NCBI GenBank assembly: GCA_020161455.1
Contig: JAIUNZ010000009.1
Location: 1 to 64,000, forward strand
From: Bacteroidota bacterium
GTDB taxonomy: Bacteria; Bacteroidota; Bacteroidia; Flavobacteriales; Flavobacteriaceae
DNA length: 64,000 nucleotides
Direction: 5' to 3'
Shown: positions 1 to 8,864 of the stretch, piece by piece
Numbering within the stretch: position 1 is the stretch's first letter
Layout of the letters: every line of letters begins with the position of its first letter
Made by a program: the position numbers and the translations under genes
Notes under the pieces: generated by a model
Told to the model about the DNA's origin: nothing
Database searches by the model: none
Seen by the model: only the letters and a program-made list of their open reading frames with translations

Positions 1-3000
1 CTGCAATAGCAAATGATGGTAAAATACTATTATTTGCAGTAGCCATGTTTACAACAATTGGTGCACAACCTTCTGATTGTACTGTATCACAGTTGTCATC
101 AATGCCATTCCAACATACTTCTGTAGCTGCTGGATTAATAACCGCTACTGCATCATTACAATCACCGCCAATTAATACATAACCTCCTGGATTAGAAGAA
201 GCAATAACAAAATTAGCATCATCTCCAAATGTATCATTATCAGCATCTAAATACCATTTCACACTTACAACTAATGAATAATCTTCCGATTGTCCATAAT
301 CAAAAGATCCTCCTACACATGCATCCCATGTTACTGGAGCAGAAGATCCGTATAATTTTTTAATTCTCATTCTAGTTGTGCCTGGTAAAGCATTAGTAGG
401 CACAGCAATACTAGTTACAGCTTGAATAGCATCTAAACCTGTACTACCTTGAATTAATCCTGCATCTATAGATTCTCCTGCATCGAGGAAATCTCCATCT
501 TGATTCCAATCAATAAACACTCTAAAGTAATTTTTAAAAGAAGCTCCATCTGTATTACCTTTTAAAGTCATATTGTAAGATGAACCTGCTGTAACATTAC
601 CTGTTATTGAAATAAAATTTTCTAATGATTCAATATCAAGTGTCGCAGGAGAAGAATTGTTAATTCCAGCAAAATTCACTAATGTTATTGGTTCAACATT
701 ACTATTGTTAGTTCCATAATCAACCCCTGAACAATATGGCAAAAATGGATTTGCTTGTGTTGTAAAGCTTCGTTCGGAACAACCTACTGCGTCACCACCA
801 CCAATAACTGATGTTGGAACAACTTGCCAATAATAAGTTGTACTATAAGCTGGAGCAGAAGCATTATAACTAAACGTTGTTCCGTTGGTTGTAGTTGCTA
901 AAGTTAACGCTCCGGAAGTAGTTCCAAAATATACTTTATAACCCGTTGGAGCTGGTCCAGAAGCTGGAGCTGTCCAAGATAGAGCTACAGTGCCTTTTGT
1001 TACATTTGTTGCTGCTGGTGCAGGAGCAACTAAAGTTGCACATTGTGTTGGATTTGGATTAACTGTTAAAACACCACTGTTACTATCGGTTCCGTTCCAA
1101 GCATTAAATGGATTTCCTCCATATACATAAGGTCCACCATTTAATTGAAAACGAGAAGCATATCTATAAGTTCCAACAGCTAAAGTTGAACCAATATTTG
1201 CCTGATACTCGTCATTACTATTTCCATCTGTTTCTACATTGAATGTAGCTGGAATCCATGTTGTCCATGTATTTGGATTTGAAGATGCCGAAGCTCCTTC
1301 TGGGCTAATACCTATCCAAGCTACAATACCTGGTGCTTGACCAGAAGTAGTATCTGTTAAACCACCTTCATAAACTCTTGCATAAACTGTTGTTGAATTA
1401 CCTGCTAAAACATTTGCTGAAGCTGGGAATTGTAAGTTTACATAATCTGGAGTATCTGTAGGTGCTGTATCAACTGAAACATTATCAATATGAAAATCAA
1501 TGTCTGGGCTCGTAGAAGTTGTTGTTGCTAAAAACCCAATTTTTACAACACCACTATAATTTAAAAGTATAGTTTCTGTTGCGCCAGTATTACTATAAGA
1601 AGCAGCACCTGCGTATGTTTTAATTACGTTAGCATTACTCCAAGTTGCACCGCCATCTGTAGAAACAACTACTCTCACTACGTGTGTTCCAAGAGTAGCT
1701 TGAGCCGTAGTTCCATTATAACTTGTTACAGCATAATCATATTTTAATCGTTTTACGCCTGGGGTTGGTCCTAAGTCTATAGGATTAGAAATTATCCAAT
1801 CATTTTTAGTGCTATAAAGATTAATTGAAGCCCCTTTATTTGAAGAAGATATATTTGCAAAACCATTCGTTTTAAGTAGCCAAGCACTTGTTGTTCCTGT
1901 TAAAGTTGAACTAGCCGTTAAAGCACCCGTAGCTTCAGACCAACATGTTGGAGAAGGCGCTGTTCCGGTAAAAGTATCAAAACCTTCTACTACAGTTGGA
2001 GTAGTTTCGGCAGCACACAATGTAGTAAAGCTACCTCCAGAAACCCAAACACTAGTATCTGGATTACAATCACCTCGAACCCACCAATAATATGTACTTG
2101 CAGCACTTAGTCCCATAGCATTATATGGTGATGCAGTATGATTATCAACCGTTGGCGTTGTTCCAGCTGTTGGAGCTGTGTTAACAGTGCTATAATAAAT
2201 GTCATAACCGCTCGCTGGAACTGGCGAAGCTGCTGTCCAACTTAATGTAGCTGTACTCGATGTAATTGCACTAGATGCTAAACTTGAAGGCGAAGCACAT
2301 GTTGGCACTGGAGCGATTGAGAAATTATCAAAATCTAAATAATAATCACCTGCTAACCAACTTGCAATTATTCTAATTTGAACGTTTTGGCCAGAATAAG
2401 AAGCTAAAGAAATTGTTTTCGTAGCCCAAGCAGTTGTTACAACATGATTTACATCATCGACAGTTTGCAAATCGGTGAAAGTTACTCCACAATCACTACT
2501 TACTTGCACTTTGAAATTACCCCAACCCGCTGCTCTAGCTGTTGCTGGATAGTCAGTGTAATCTAAAATACGATAATCAAATTTTAATTGACCTGTTGCA
2601 CTAACTGGCCCTACAAAAACTGTATTAAACTGTCCTGTAGTGGCACTACTCCACATATTTTTATAAATACCATTAGTTGTAACCCCATGAGAAGTGGCAA
2701 ATGACCAACCCGTTGTGTCCCAGCCTGATGGTGTAGAGGCTGTAGTAAACGACTCAGCGTACGGAGTTGCTGTTGGTGCTACAATTACTCTTGAGCTTGT
2801 TGTTGTATTGTTTCCTGAATTTCCGTCACCAGTTACAGTAACCGAAGCTGAAATTGCATGTGTTCCAGCTGCTGAAAAGTTAGCATTTGGAGTAACTGCA
2901 ACCGTTTGAGAAGCACCAGCCGCAAGAGTTCCTGTTGAAACTGTAGCATTTAATGTTTGTGTTGAAGCACCAGTAATTGAAACTGCAATTACTGCATTGT

Positions 3001-3826
3001 TGGTAGAAAAATCAATTGGATCTGTTCCTTGATTTTTAATTGTAACTGACAAAGGTGCTGAAGCATTAGGGCAGTTTACAGTTGGCACTCCAACAATAGC
3101 TGTAGATGCCATATCTATTGCAACTGGAGCTGAAATATCAAATTGCATTTGACTAATGTAGGAAGTTCTTGTACCCGTTAACGAAATGTTGGTTGGATCT
3201 GGGTTTGTAGTATCATTTTGATAATATATTCCTCTATTAGTAAGTGGTGTTGTCCATATTCTAAAATAATTTGTTGAACTTCCAGATGTATAACTTGCTG
3301 CATTTTCATCCACTGATACTACTAAATTATCTGTATTATTATAAGCAAATGGAGTAGTTAAAGTAATTTCCATCCATCCTGCTGCTGGAGAAGCCGTTAC
3401 TAATCCAGAATAAACTTGTGTCATAGCACCAGACAGAATCCAATCCGTATTTGTAGTGAATGCTGTTTTAGTAGTATGACCCATGTAGATCGTCCAATTA
3501 TTTGATGTTGAACCTAATGCTGAACCATTGCTATAAAATCTTAACTTCGTTATATTACCCGAAGTTGCAATTTCGCTTTTAAGTACGATTTGTTGCGAAT
3601 AGGAATATCCATAATAAGGCACTACGGGAAGTTTGTTTCCAACACTAGACCCTGAGCCAATGGTTACTGTTTGAGCAAAAGAAAAAGAAAACATCAAAAA
3701 CATAGCCATCAACAACCAATTTGTTGGTTGTGAAAAACTTCTTTTTTTACATTCAATTTCTGATTGCTTACTTTTTTGATTTGCGGAAAGCCTATTTGAC
3801 ATCCGCCAATTGTAGTTTACATTCAT
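1..3826 (-). CDS. Large secreted multidomain protein with FN3, GEVED and MopE-like modules (partial, C-terminus outside window)
   Basis: An open frame runs from an ATG at 3826 to the left edge, giving 1275 codons without a stop; the end of the gene lies outside. An N-terminal hydrophobic stretch ending in SFSFAQ (about residues 38-53) looks like a signal peptide preceded by an unusually long polar leader, so a later Met may be the true start. Modules in order: a beta-rich region, a CARDB-like repeat (about 240-350), a jellyroll-like domain, an FN3 domain (about 505-595), a second jellyroll (about 610-775), another FN3 (about 925-1015), a GEVED domain ending in GQSEDYSLVV (about 1040-1175), and a MopE-type metal-binding motif (about 1187-1252, with GGDCNDAVAVINP and NGIDDNCD). 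It is probably T9SS cargo that works at the cell surface or outside the cell. The sorting tail cannot be seen. Ligand and exact role are unknown. Confidence 0.85.
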   Translation of the reverse strand, partial: MNVNYNWRMSNRLSANQKSKQSEIECKKRSFSQPTNWLLMAMFLMFSFSFAQTVTIGSGSSVGNKLPVVPYYGYSYSQQIVLKSEIATSGNITKLRFYSNGSALGSTSNNWTIYMGHTTKTAFTTNTDWILSGAMTQVYSGLVTASPAAGWMEITLTTPFAYNNTDNLVVSVDENAASYTSGSSTNYFRIWTTPLTNRGIYYQNDTTNPDPTNISLTGTRTSYISQMQFDISAPVAIDMASTAIVGVPTVNCPNASAPLSVTIKNQGTDPIDFSTNNAVIAVSITGASTQTLNATVSTGTLAAGASQTVAVTPNANFSAAGTHAISASVTVTGDGNSGNNTTTSSRVIVAPTATPYAESFTTASTPSGWDTTGWSFATSHGVTTNGIYKNMWSSATTGQFNTVFVGPVSATGQLKFDYRILDYTDYPATARAAGWGNFKVQVSSDCGVTFTDLQTVDDVNHVVTTAWATKTISLASYSGQNVQIRIIASWLAGDYYLDFDNFSIAPVPTCASPSSLASSAITSSTATLSWTAASPVPASGYDIYYSTVNTAPTAGTTPTVDNHTASPYNAMGLSAASTYYWWVRGDCNPDTSVWVSGGSFTTLCAAETTPTVVEGFDTFTGTAPSPTCWSEATGALTASSTLTGTTSAWLLKTNGFANISSSNKGASINLYSTKNDWIISNPIDLGPTPGVKRLKYDYAVTSYNGTTAQATLGTHVVRVVVSTDGGATWSNANVIKTYAGAASYSNTGATETILLNYSGVVKIGFLATTTSTSPDIDFHIDNVSVDTAPTDTPDYVNLQFPASANVLAGNSTTVYARVYEGGLTDTTSGQAPGIVAWIGISPEGASASSNPNTWTTWIPATFNVETDGNSNDEYQANIGSTLAVGTYRYASRFQLNGGPYVYGGNPFNAWNGTDSNSGVLTVNPNPTQCATLVAPAPAATNVTKGTVALSWTAPASGPAPTGYKVYFGTTSGALTLATTTNGTTFSYNASAPAYSTTYYWQVVPTSVIGGGDAVGCSERSFTTQANPFLPYCSGVDYGTNNSNVEPITLVNFAGINNSSPATLDIESLENFISITGNVTAGSSYNMTLKGNTDGASFKNYFRVFIDWNQDGDFLDAGESIDAGLIQGSTGLDAIQAVTSIAVPTNALPGTTRMRIKKLYGSSAPVTWDACVGGSFDYGQSEDYSLVVSVKWYLDADNDTFGDDANFVIASSNPGGYVLIGGDCNDAVAVINPAATEVCWNGIDDNCDTVQSEGCAPIVVNMATANNSILPSFAIA

Positions 3827-3898
3827 AATTTATTGTTTTTATAATTCACTACTAAAGGTACAGCTATTATTGGGTTAACAATAAATTAACTTCGTCAA

Positions 3899-3925
3899 AT
3901 CGATGAAAAACAACAAATCATCGAT
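3899..3925. repeat. Perfect 8-bp inverted repeat upstream of the large secreted protein
   Basis: ATCGATGA (3899-3906) and TCATCGAT (3918-3925) are separated by 11 bases, about 73 bases upstream of the start at 3826. Its place in the 234-base gap suggests an operator or an RNA hairpin. There is no T-run, so it is not a terminator. The rest of the gap 3827-4060 shows nothing else I can name. Confidence 0.4.
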
Positions 3926-4060
3926 AAAAATCATGCCTTACAGGCGAATTATCATAATTTCATCCTGTTTTTTGGCAATTATTCATTTTTTAGGCATTTT
4001 TTTTAAACATGTATTTTATTAGTTTTTAAACCTAAAAAAGAATCTAGCAGTGAGAAAATC

Positions 4061-4702
4061 CTACTGTTTTTTTTTGAACTTTTTGTAGAATTTAACTGTT
4101 TGAAGTATTCCTAACAAAACAAAAACAAGAGGTATAATAATTTTCATTAAATACCTGGAAAGAAAATCAACTTGATTAGCAAAATAATATAAAGACAGGA
4201 TTAAAATCAACATCCCTAAAAAAGTTCCAACAAGTGTTCCGAAAACATAAAAGTATTTTCTGTTTTTTGATATTTCAATATAATCTCTATTTACTAAATA
4301 CAAATTCCAGCTGAGCCAAAAAGGAATTTGAATAAAGTTTAAACTACTAAAGAGGATTCCAGAGAAGAAAAAGTTTTGAGAAACAGTAGAAAAAATTGTC
4401 TTATTGGTTTGCTCGTCATTTCCATTGGTGTAAAACACATAGGCTAAAACAAACATAAAAAGTATCGAAAACAATTCAATTGTTTTTAGGAGTTTTTCAT
4501 TTTTATTTAATTTATCTGCGAAAAACAAAGTTCCAAAAATCACTAAAAACTCTACGCAAATTACACCTAATAAATATAACGAAGTACTAATGATTCCAGA
4601 TTTGTTGTAAATTTCATAACCTACAATATTCAAATAGCCCAAAGGAATAGAGCCAATGAAACTGACTAAAAATCCAACGGCTATGTTCTTTAGGTTTTGC
4701 AT
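4061..4702 (-). CDS. LysE-like integral membrane exporter
   Basis: 213 residues with about six hydrophobic segments and a lysine-rich C-terminus. The N-terminal sequence SFIGSIPLGYLN resembles the first-helix G-x-I-P-x-G-x-x-N motif of LysE/RhtB amino-acid exporters, and the length matches that family. The match is by motif and topology only, so the substrate is unknown. The start codon overlaps the stop of the upstream ATP-grasp gene (TAATG), which implies translational coupling and a shared pathway. An alternative is an uncharacterised membrane protein of similar fold. Confidence 0.55.
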   Translation of the reverse strand: MQNLKNIAVGFLVSFIGSIPLGYLNIVGYEIYNKSGIISTSLYLLGVICVEFLVIFGTLFFADKLNKNEKLLKTIELFSILFMFVLAYVFYTNGNDEQTNKTIFSTVSQNFFFSGILFSSLNFIQIPFWLSWNLYLVNRDYIEISKNRKYFYVFGTLVGTFLGMLILILSLYYFANQVDFLSRYLMKIIIPLVFVLLGILQTVKFYKKFKKKQ

Positions 4703-5742
4703 TAAAAGTTTACAATTTTTTTGGATTGTGCAAGGTGCAAACGGTATTGTTTCATTCCTTCACTATGAGAAAGGTACGGAAATCCGCGTTGGTGGTTTTG
4801 AACACTAATTCTGTACATATAAGTAATGTGTCGTGCAAGCTCTTTCCAAGCAAAAAAAAGAGAATGCTTTGGATCGTAAATATGTGTTGGTTCACTAGCT
4901 GCTCCATTCAATTCTACAACTTGAAAGTTTATTCCTTGCTCCAATTCTTCCCAAGTATTGTACATAACGTCCATGCGACCAAAATAAAACTCGTCAATTT
5001 GCAAACACATTTCATCAATTACTTTTGTTAAGGATTCTGAAATTTTATCGCTGGCATCAATGAACTTTGCGCCTCGAATATGATTTCCAAACGGCACTAA
5101 ATTGCGTTTTTCCCCTTTTTCTAAAATAATATTTAATCCCCAACCATACTCTTTCATCAATGCTTTTAACTGCATTTCATATCTCGGATTTTTTAAAATT
5201 AAGTCTAAAACTGTTGACTTTCCATCTCCTTCAACTATTAAAAATTCTTTGGCAACAATACCTGTAATTTTTCCTTTTTTCTGGTTTGGAAATCGAATGT
5301 AAAAAATCCCAACTTCATTTTTATATGGAATTAAGTTTTGAATAATATAATCAAAATTAGCTTTTTGATGGTAACTTTTTAACGCCTCTTTGGATTCAAT
5401 TTTTTGAACTGCCGAACCACGAAGCCCAACATCTGGTTTTGCTATTAATGGAAACTGAATGTTGCTATTTTGTTTAATGGCAATTACCTCATCAAATGGA
5501 CAATTTTCTTTTACAAACTCAGTTGTTGGATAATATTTTTTGGGAATTAAATCATAAATTTCTTTTTTGCTATCCATGATGAATCCGCCATTTCGCATCG
5601 TTGGATTACACGTATTAAAAAAGAAAATCGTTCGTTGACGTAAAGCATAAAAAGCCCAAAGAAAATAGATTGGAATATAAACAATTTGAAAAGGCCAATA
5701 TTCCCAATGGGTAAGTTTGTGAAAAAATAGTTTGACGTTCAA
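4702..5742 (-). CDS. ATP-grasp protein, D-alanine-D-alanine ligase-like, with N-terminal membrane segment
   Basis: 346 residues. Residues 17-42 are strongly hydrophobic (WPFQIVYIPIYFLWAFYALR) and suggest membrane attachment. An ATP-grasp fold follows: the ATP-binding lysine lies in FPLIAKPDVGLRGSAV, and putative Mg ligands are the Asp of FGRMDV and the Glu and Asn of VVELNGA. ATP-grasp enzymes join a carboxylate to an amine or similar nucleophile through an acyl phosphate; the substrates here are not known. The frame opens with TTG. No ATG lies upstream in frame, and the first internal Met (about residue 49) would remove the hydrophobic segment, so I keep TTG. It starts 11 bases after the NRDE gene and its stop overlaps the LysE-like start. 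Confidence 0.7.
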   Translation of the reverse strand: MNVKLFFHKLTHWEYWPFQIVYIPIYFLWAFYALRQRTIFFFNTCNPTMRNGGFIMDSKKEIYDLIPKKYYPTTEFVKENCPFDEVIAIKQNSNIQFPLIAKPDVGLRGSAVQKIESKEALKSYHQKANFDYIIQNLIPYKNEVGIFYIRFPNQKKGKITGIVAKEFLIVEGDGKSTVLDLILKNPRYEMQLKALMKEYGWGLNIILEKGEKRNLVPFGNHIRGAKFIDASDKISESLTKVIDEMCLQIDEFYFGRMDVMYNTWEELEQGINFQVVELNGAASEPTHIYDPKHSLFFAWKELARHITYMYRISVQNHQRGFPYLSHSEGMKQYRLHLAQSKKIVNF

Positions 5743-5753
5743 TGGCTCAATGT

Positions 5754-6464
5754 TTATACTGTGATGAATGCTGTTGAGAATTCTTTATTCAATTGTAAAT
5801 CGGCATAGTGAATCTCTACTTTGTTGTTTTCTAGAACAGTTTGTGTAATACTCAACGTTTTTAGAAAATCATTTCTATTGATGACTAGTCCGTTTTCGGT
5901 GTTTTCTTGTTCGGTGTAGCGATGAAAAGTAAGCATTTCTGAGGCACTAATTTCGGGTTTAGTGTCTAAAAAAGTATAGAACCACTGTTTTCTTTTTTCG
6001 CGTATTTCAGAGGAATACAAGGTTGAAGATGACCAAATATGAGATTGTTTAACATCTAATTCCAAAGTTGATTTTTCTTTTTCATTCCATTGTAATTGAT
6101 ACAATCTTCTATTTTCAAACAGCACAATAGTAAATGGCTCTATGTTATCTAAATCAATAGCATTCCATTGCGCAATAGGCGAATTACTTCCTATTAAATC
6201 TAAAACAATGATGCCTCTACTCTTTCGATAGTCTTCTTTTTGAAGATGCTTGTCATTGGCACCATTAAGCAAAACCAATACATTAGAGTACTCATCAACT
6301 GCATACCAAGTTCCGCCAGCTTTTTTATCTTTTGGAAAGATAATGTTCTTATTGTTTATGCAATAGTTTTTGGGTTCAATGGCACTTGGTCGGAGTACTT
6401 GCTCATCGCGATTGGATGTAATTATGAATTTATTGTTGGAACGGACAAAACTTACTGTACACAT
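5754..6464 (-). CDS. NRDE family protein (TANGO2-like)
   Basis: 236 residues beginning MCTVSF, with Cys2 and the family signature TSNRDE at residues 16-21. This combination defines the NRDE/TANGO2 family, which has an Ntn-hydrolase-like layout with a conserved Cys2. Family function is poorly known; haem or lipid handling has been discussed for eukaryotic members. The gene overlaps the upstream DinB gene by 13 bases, consistent with one operon. Confidence 0.8.
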   Translation of the reverse strand: MCTVSFVRSNNKFIITSNRDEQVLRPSAIEPKNYCINNKNIIFPKDKKAGGTWYAVDEYSNVLVLLNGANDKHLQKEDYRKSRGIIVLDLIGSNSPIAQWNAIDLDNIEPFTIVLFENRRLYQLQWNEKEKSTLELDVKQSHIWSSSTLYSSEIREKRKQWFYTFLDTKPEISASEMLTFHRYTEQENTENGLVINRNDFLKTLSITQTVLENNKVEIHYADLQLNKEFSTAFITV

Positions 6465-6940
6465 TGTTTTCTATATTCTATGGTAGATCGTGCTACTCCA
6501 AAATTTTTATCAACTGCCGTTATTCCGTAGTGTAACAAAGCAACTTTTATTAACGCTTGATGGTGAATACAATGTTCTAAATTGTAAAGTAGCTCTCTTT
6601 TATAGTTGCTTTGTATCAAAAGGATTTCGCCGTCAACACATTGTTCTAAGCTTAACTCTTTGTTGGGTTTATCTATTTCATTCAAAATTGTTACTATCGC
6701 ATTTGATGCAAACTTAGCTTCTGTTTGGATTTGAAGATTTCTTTCTCTTTTATCGTAATCAACTACACCATTTACATATTGATTTTCCAAGCATTGAAAC
6801 ATTTCAATGATGTGTCGAGTATGTTCACCAATAGTCGCATTACTAAGCGCTTCGCATGGCTTTGTGTAATCTTCATCTGAAAGTTGGTGGATTAATTCCA
6901 ACAATTCGTTTAACGTTTTTTGTATAGAAGGTATAAGCAT
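6452..6940 (-). CDS. DinB family protein
   Basis: 162 residues, predicted all-helical. Histidines that could form the DinB metal site are in GEHTRH (His40, His43) and EHCIHHQ (His123, His127). Members of the DinB/YfiT superfamily are metal-binding four-helix bundles, often thiol transferases or of unknown role. The 3' end overlaps the NRDE gene by 13 bases, so the two are probably co-translated. The substrate is unknown. Confidence 0.75.
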   Translation of the reverse strand: MLIPSIQKTLNELLELIHQLSDEDYTKPCEALSNATIGEHTRHIIEMFQCLENQYVNGVVDYDKRERNLQIQTEAKFASNAIVTILNEIDKPNKELSLEQCVDGEILLIQSNYKRELLYNLEHCIHHQALIKVALLHYGITAVDKNFGVARSTIEYRKQCVQ

Positions 6941-7006
6941 TAGTGTGATATTTTAAAAAATATACGAAACTCATTAAGATTTAGATTTGGATTTGAAAAT
7001 TAGTGA

Positions 7007-7390
7007 TTAAATTTTAAATTTTAGTAAATCTGGAATTTTATTTCTTTCTTGATAGATTAAAAATAGACTTGCTGTTGCTGTAACTAACGCTAAAACAAAC
7101 AAGGTTCCTCCATCATTCTGAACATTAATACCTAACACAAAAAGATGTGAAGCTATAGCACCAAGCATAGTAGCAAAAGCCAATAAAGCTCCAAGCAAAG
7201 TCGTTCTCGGAATTAGTATCAATATAGAAGCTAATAATTCTACAATTCCAGAACCTATTCTACCATAAGGTTCTGCGCCTAATTGTTCGAAAATGTAGAT
7301 GCTTTCTGAAGCTCCAGTGAATTTAAAAAACAACGTTTGTCCTACTATTATAACAATAAGAAGTTTAACGATAATAACTACTACTTTCAT
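7007..7390 (-). CDS. DoxX family membrane protein
   Basis: 127 residues forming four hydrophobic helices, with the usual DoxX layout: an N-terminal helix, a loop with FEQLGAEPYGR, a glycine-rich second helix (GSGIVELLASILILIP), then two more helices. Family members are small inner-membrane proteins, some linked to thiol stress. It lies 33 bases downstream of the peroxiredoxin-like gene on the same strand, suggesting a joint redox function. Confidence 0.8.
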   Translation of the reverse strand: MKVVVIIVKLLIVIIVGQTLFFKFTGASESIYIFEQLGAEPYGRIGSGIVELLASILILIPRTTLLGALLAFATMLGAIASHLFVLGINVQNDGGTLFVLALVTATASLFLIYQERNKIPDLLKFKI

Positions 7391-7423
7391 GGCAAACGCT
7401 GTTTTTTATGGTTATTAATGGAA

Positions 7424-8017
7424 TTAAAACTGTTTGGCAACCGCCATCAACAATTCGTTAGACAATCTGTGTTTGTAATCGGGTGCGATATATTCGAAAA
7501 GAATTGTACCTTCTTTGTCTAAAATGAATACACTTGGCACTGGAATAATACTTGAATTGACGTTATCAGAGCCTTTTAATAAATATTTCTCATAGTTTTT
7601 TGGAGCTTCAAATGCTATTCCAAAAGCTTTGGAGAAATTATTTTTGCTATCTGAAAGTAACGTGTAATTTACTTCATCTTTTGATTTAGTTTCTTGTAAA
7701 CTTTTTGACGAATCAGGACTAATAGCTATAATTTTATAGCCTAATTTGATTAATTCTGGTTCTGCTTCTGCTAATGCACTTAGGTGCTGATTACAATACG
7801 GGCACCATCCGCCACGATAAAAAACTAGAATTGTTTTCTTTTTATCAAGCGTTTCAAGAAATGAAACCGATTTTCCATCAATAGTTTTCAGCGAAGTATT
7901 GGGTGCTTTTTCTCCTATTAATAATGGCGCAATGTCGGTTGCAGATTTTGGTAAATCGTTTTGAGCTATACTTAATTGTGTAAAAGCAATTGCTAAAAGG
8001 ATGATGATTTTTTTCAT
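7424..8017 (-). CDS. Peroxiredoxin-like (AhpC/TSA) exported protein
   Basis: 197 residues with a cleavable signal peptide (about residues 1-18, ending SIAQ) and a thioredoxin fold. The redox motif is Cys72-Pro-Tyr-Cys75 within FYRGGWCPYCNQHL, typical of the peroxiredoxin-like family with a CxxC centre. Expected role: reduction of peroxides or disulfides in the periplasm. Neighbours are a Crp-type regulator upstream and a DoxX protein downstream. Confidence 0.85.
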   Translation of the reverse strand: MKKIIILLAIAFTQLSIAQNDLPKSATDIAPLLIGEKAPNTSLKTIDGKSVSFLETLDKKKTILVFYRGGWCPYCNQHLSALAEAEPELIKLGYKIIAISPDSSKSLQETKSKDEVNYTLLSDSKNNFSKAFGIAFEAPKNYEKYLLKGSDNVNSSIIPVPSVFILDKEGTILFEYIAPDYKHRLSNELLMAVAKQF

Positions 8018-8103
8018 GAGTAGTTTATTTGTTTTTGTATTACAAAGATAATTCTACTCTAAAAGTCTAAATGTAAGTTAGTTTACAAATGAAGAAAAAT
8101 TAA

Positions 8104-8781
8104 CTAAAGTTTTGAAATATCTTCAATGATTATCTCTTTTCTACCATAATACATCAAGCCATTTTCTTCAAGTTCTTTTAGCAATAGAGTAGCTGTTTGT
8201 CTAGAAGTACAAATAATTTGAGCAATATCATTTTGAGTTAAATAATTATCAATAGTGATTTTATTCCCTTCTTTTCTTCCTTCTCTTTCTGACCAATCTT
8301 TTAAGAATGTAAGTAGTCGTGTTCGGGCATCTTTTGACATCAAGTTGGCGTAACTATTCTTTAATCTCTTCATTTTCAGACCTACAAACTTGGTGTAAGA
8401 CAACGCTAAATTTGGGTATTTCAACAATAAATTCTCAAAATCAGAAAGTAAAAAGCTGCAAATAGAAACTTCACTAGTGAGTGCTTTGGCATATTCGTTT
8501 GAATCTTTATCGCTTTCTAATTCTAGTTCGCCGAACAAATCTCCTTTTTGAATAATGTCTTTAATGGTTTCATTGCCATCTTCGTCTAAGGAAACAATTT
8601 TAATAGCACCTTTTTTAAGTACAAAAACCCTTGGAACATCGGAAGAAGAAAAATAAATAACATCGCCTTTCTTGGCGGTTTTAAATCCCATAATCAGACA
8701 CAACTGCTTAATTTGCGCAAAACTTAAGGTTCTAAATAGTTTGTGGTCGCGTAGGTACCAATATTTTAATTCTTCATACAT
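8104..8781 (-). CDS. Crp/Fnr family transcriptional regulator
   Basis: 225 residues. Residues about 20-130 form a cyclic-nucleotide-binding-type beta barrel (KKGDVIYFSSSD; GDLFGELEL), and about 145-220 a winged helix with recognition helix around CTSRQTATLLLKELEENG. No Fnr-type cysteine cluster is visible, so an Fe-S cluster is unlikely. It lies 86 bases upstream of the peroxiredoxin-like gene in the same direction and may control it; that is inference from position. Confidence 0.9.
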   Translation of the reverse strand: MYEELKYWYLRDHKLFRTLSFAQIKQLCLIMGFKTAKKGDVIYFSSSDVPRVFVLKKGAIKIVSLDEDGNETIKDIIQKGDLFGELELESDKDSNEYAKALTSEVSICSFLLSDFENLLLKYPNLALSYTKFVGLKMKRLKNSYANLMSKDARTRLLTFLKDWSEREGRKEGNKITIDNYLTQNDIAQIICTSRQTATLLLKELEENGLMYYGRKEIIIEDISKL

Positions 8782-8810
8782 AGAGTAAAAATAGTTATTT
8801 TTTTAAAACA

Positions 8811-8840
8811 AAAAGCCCTTTTCAACAGAAAGAGCTTTTG
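8811..8840 (-). terminator. Probable terminator of the acyl-CoA dehydrogenase gene
   Basis: AAAAGC and GCTTTT arms enclose a second, imperfect CTTTTC/GAAAG pairing. Read on the minus strand, the hairpin ends in a T-rich stretch. It lies 24 bases past the acyl-CoA dehydrogenase stop and before the Crp-type gene. Confidence 0.5.
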
Positions 8841-8864
8841 GTATTCCACTTTATTTTTTTGATT

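Noticed and set aside
2694-2909. 71-codon plus-strand frame
   Set aside because: Lies fully inside the large minus-strand secreted protein, with low-complexity content reflecting the antisense.
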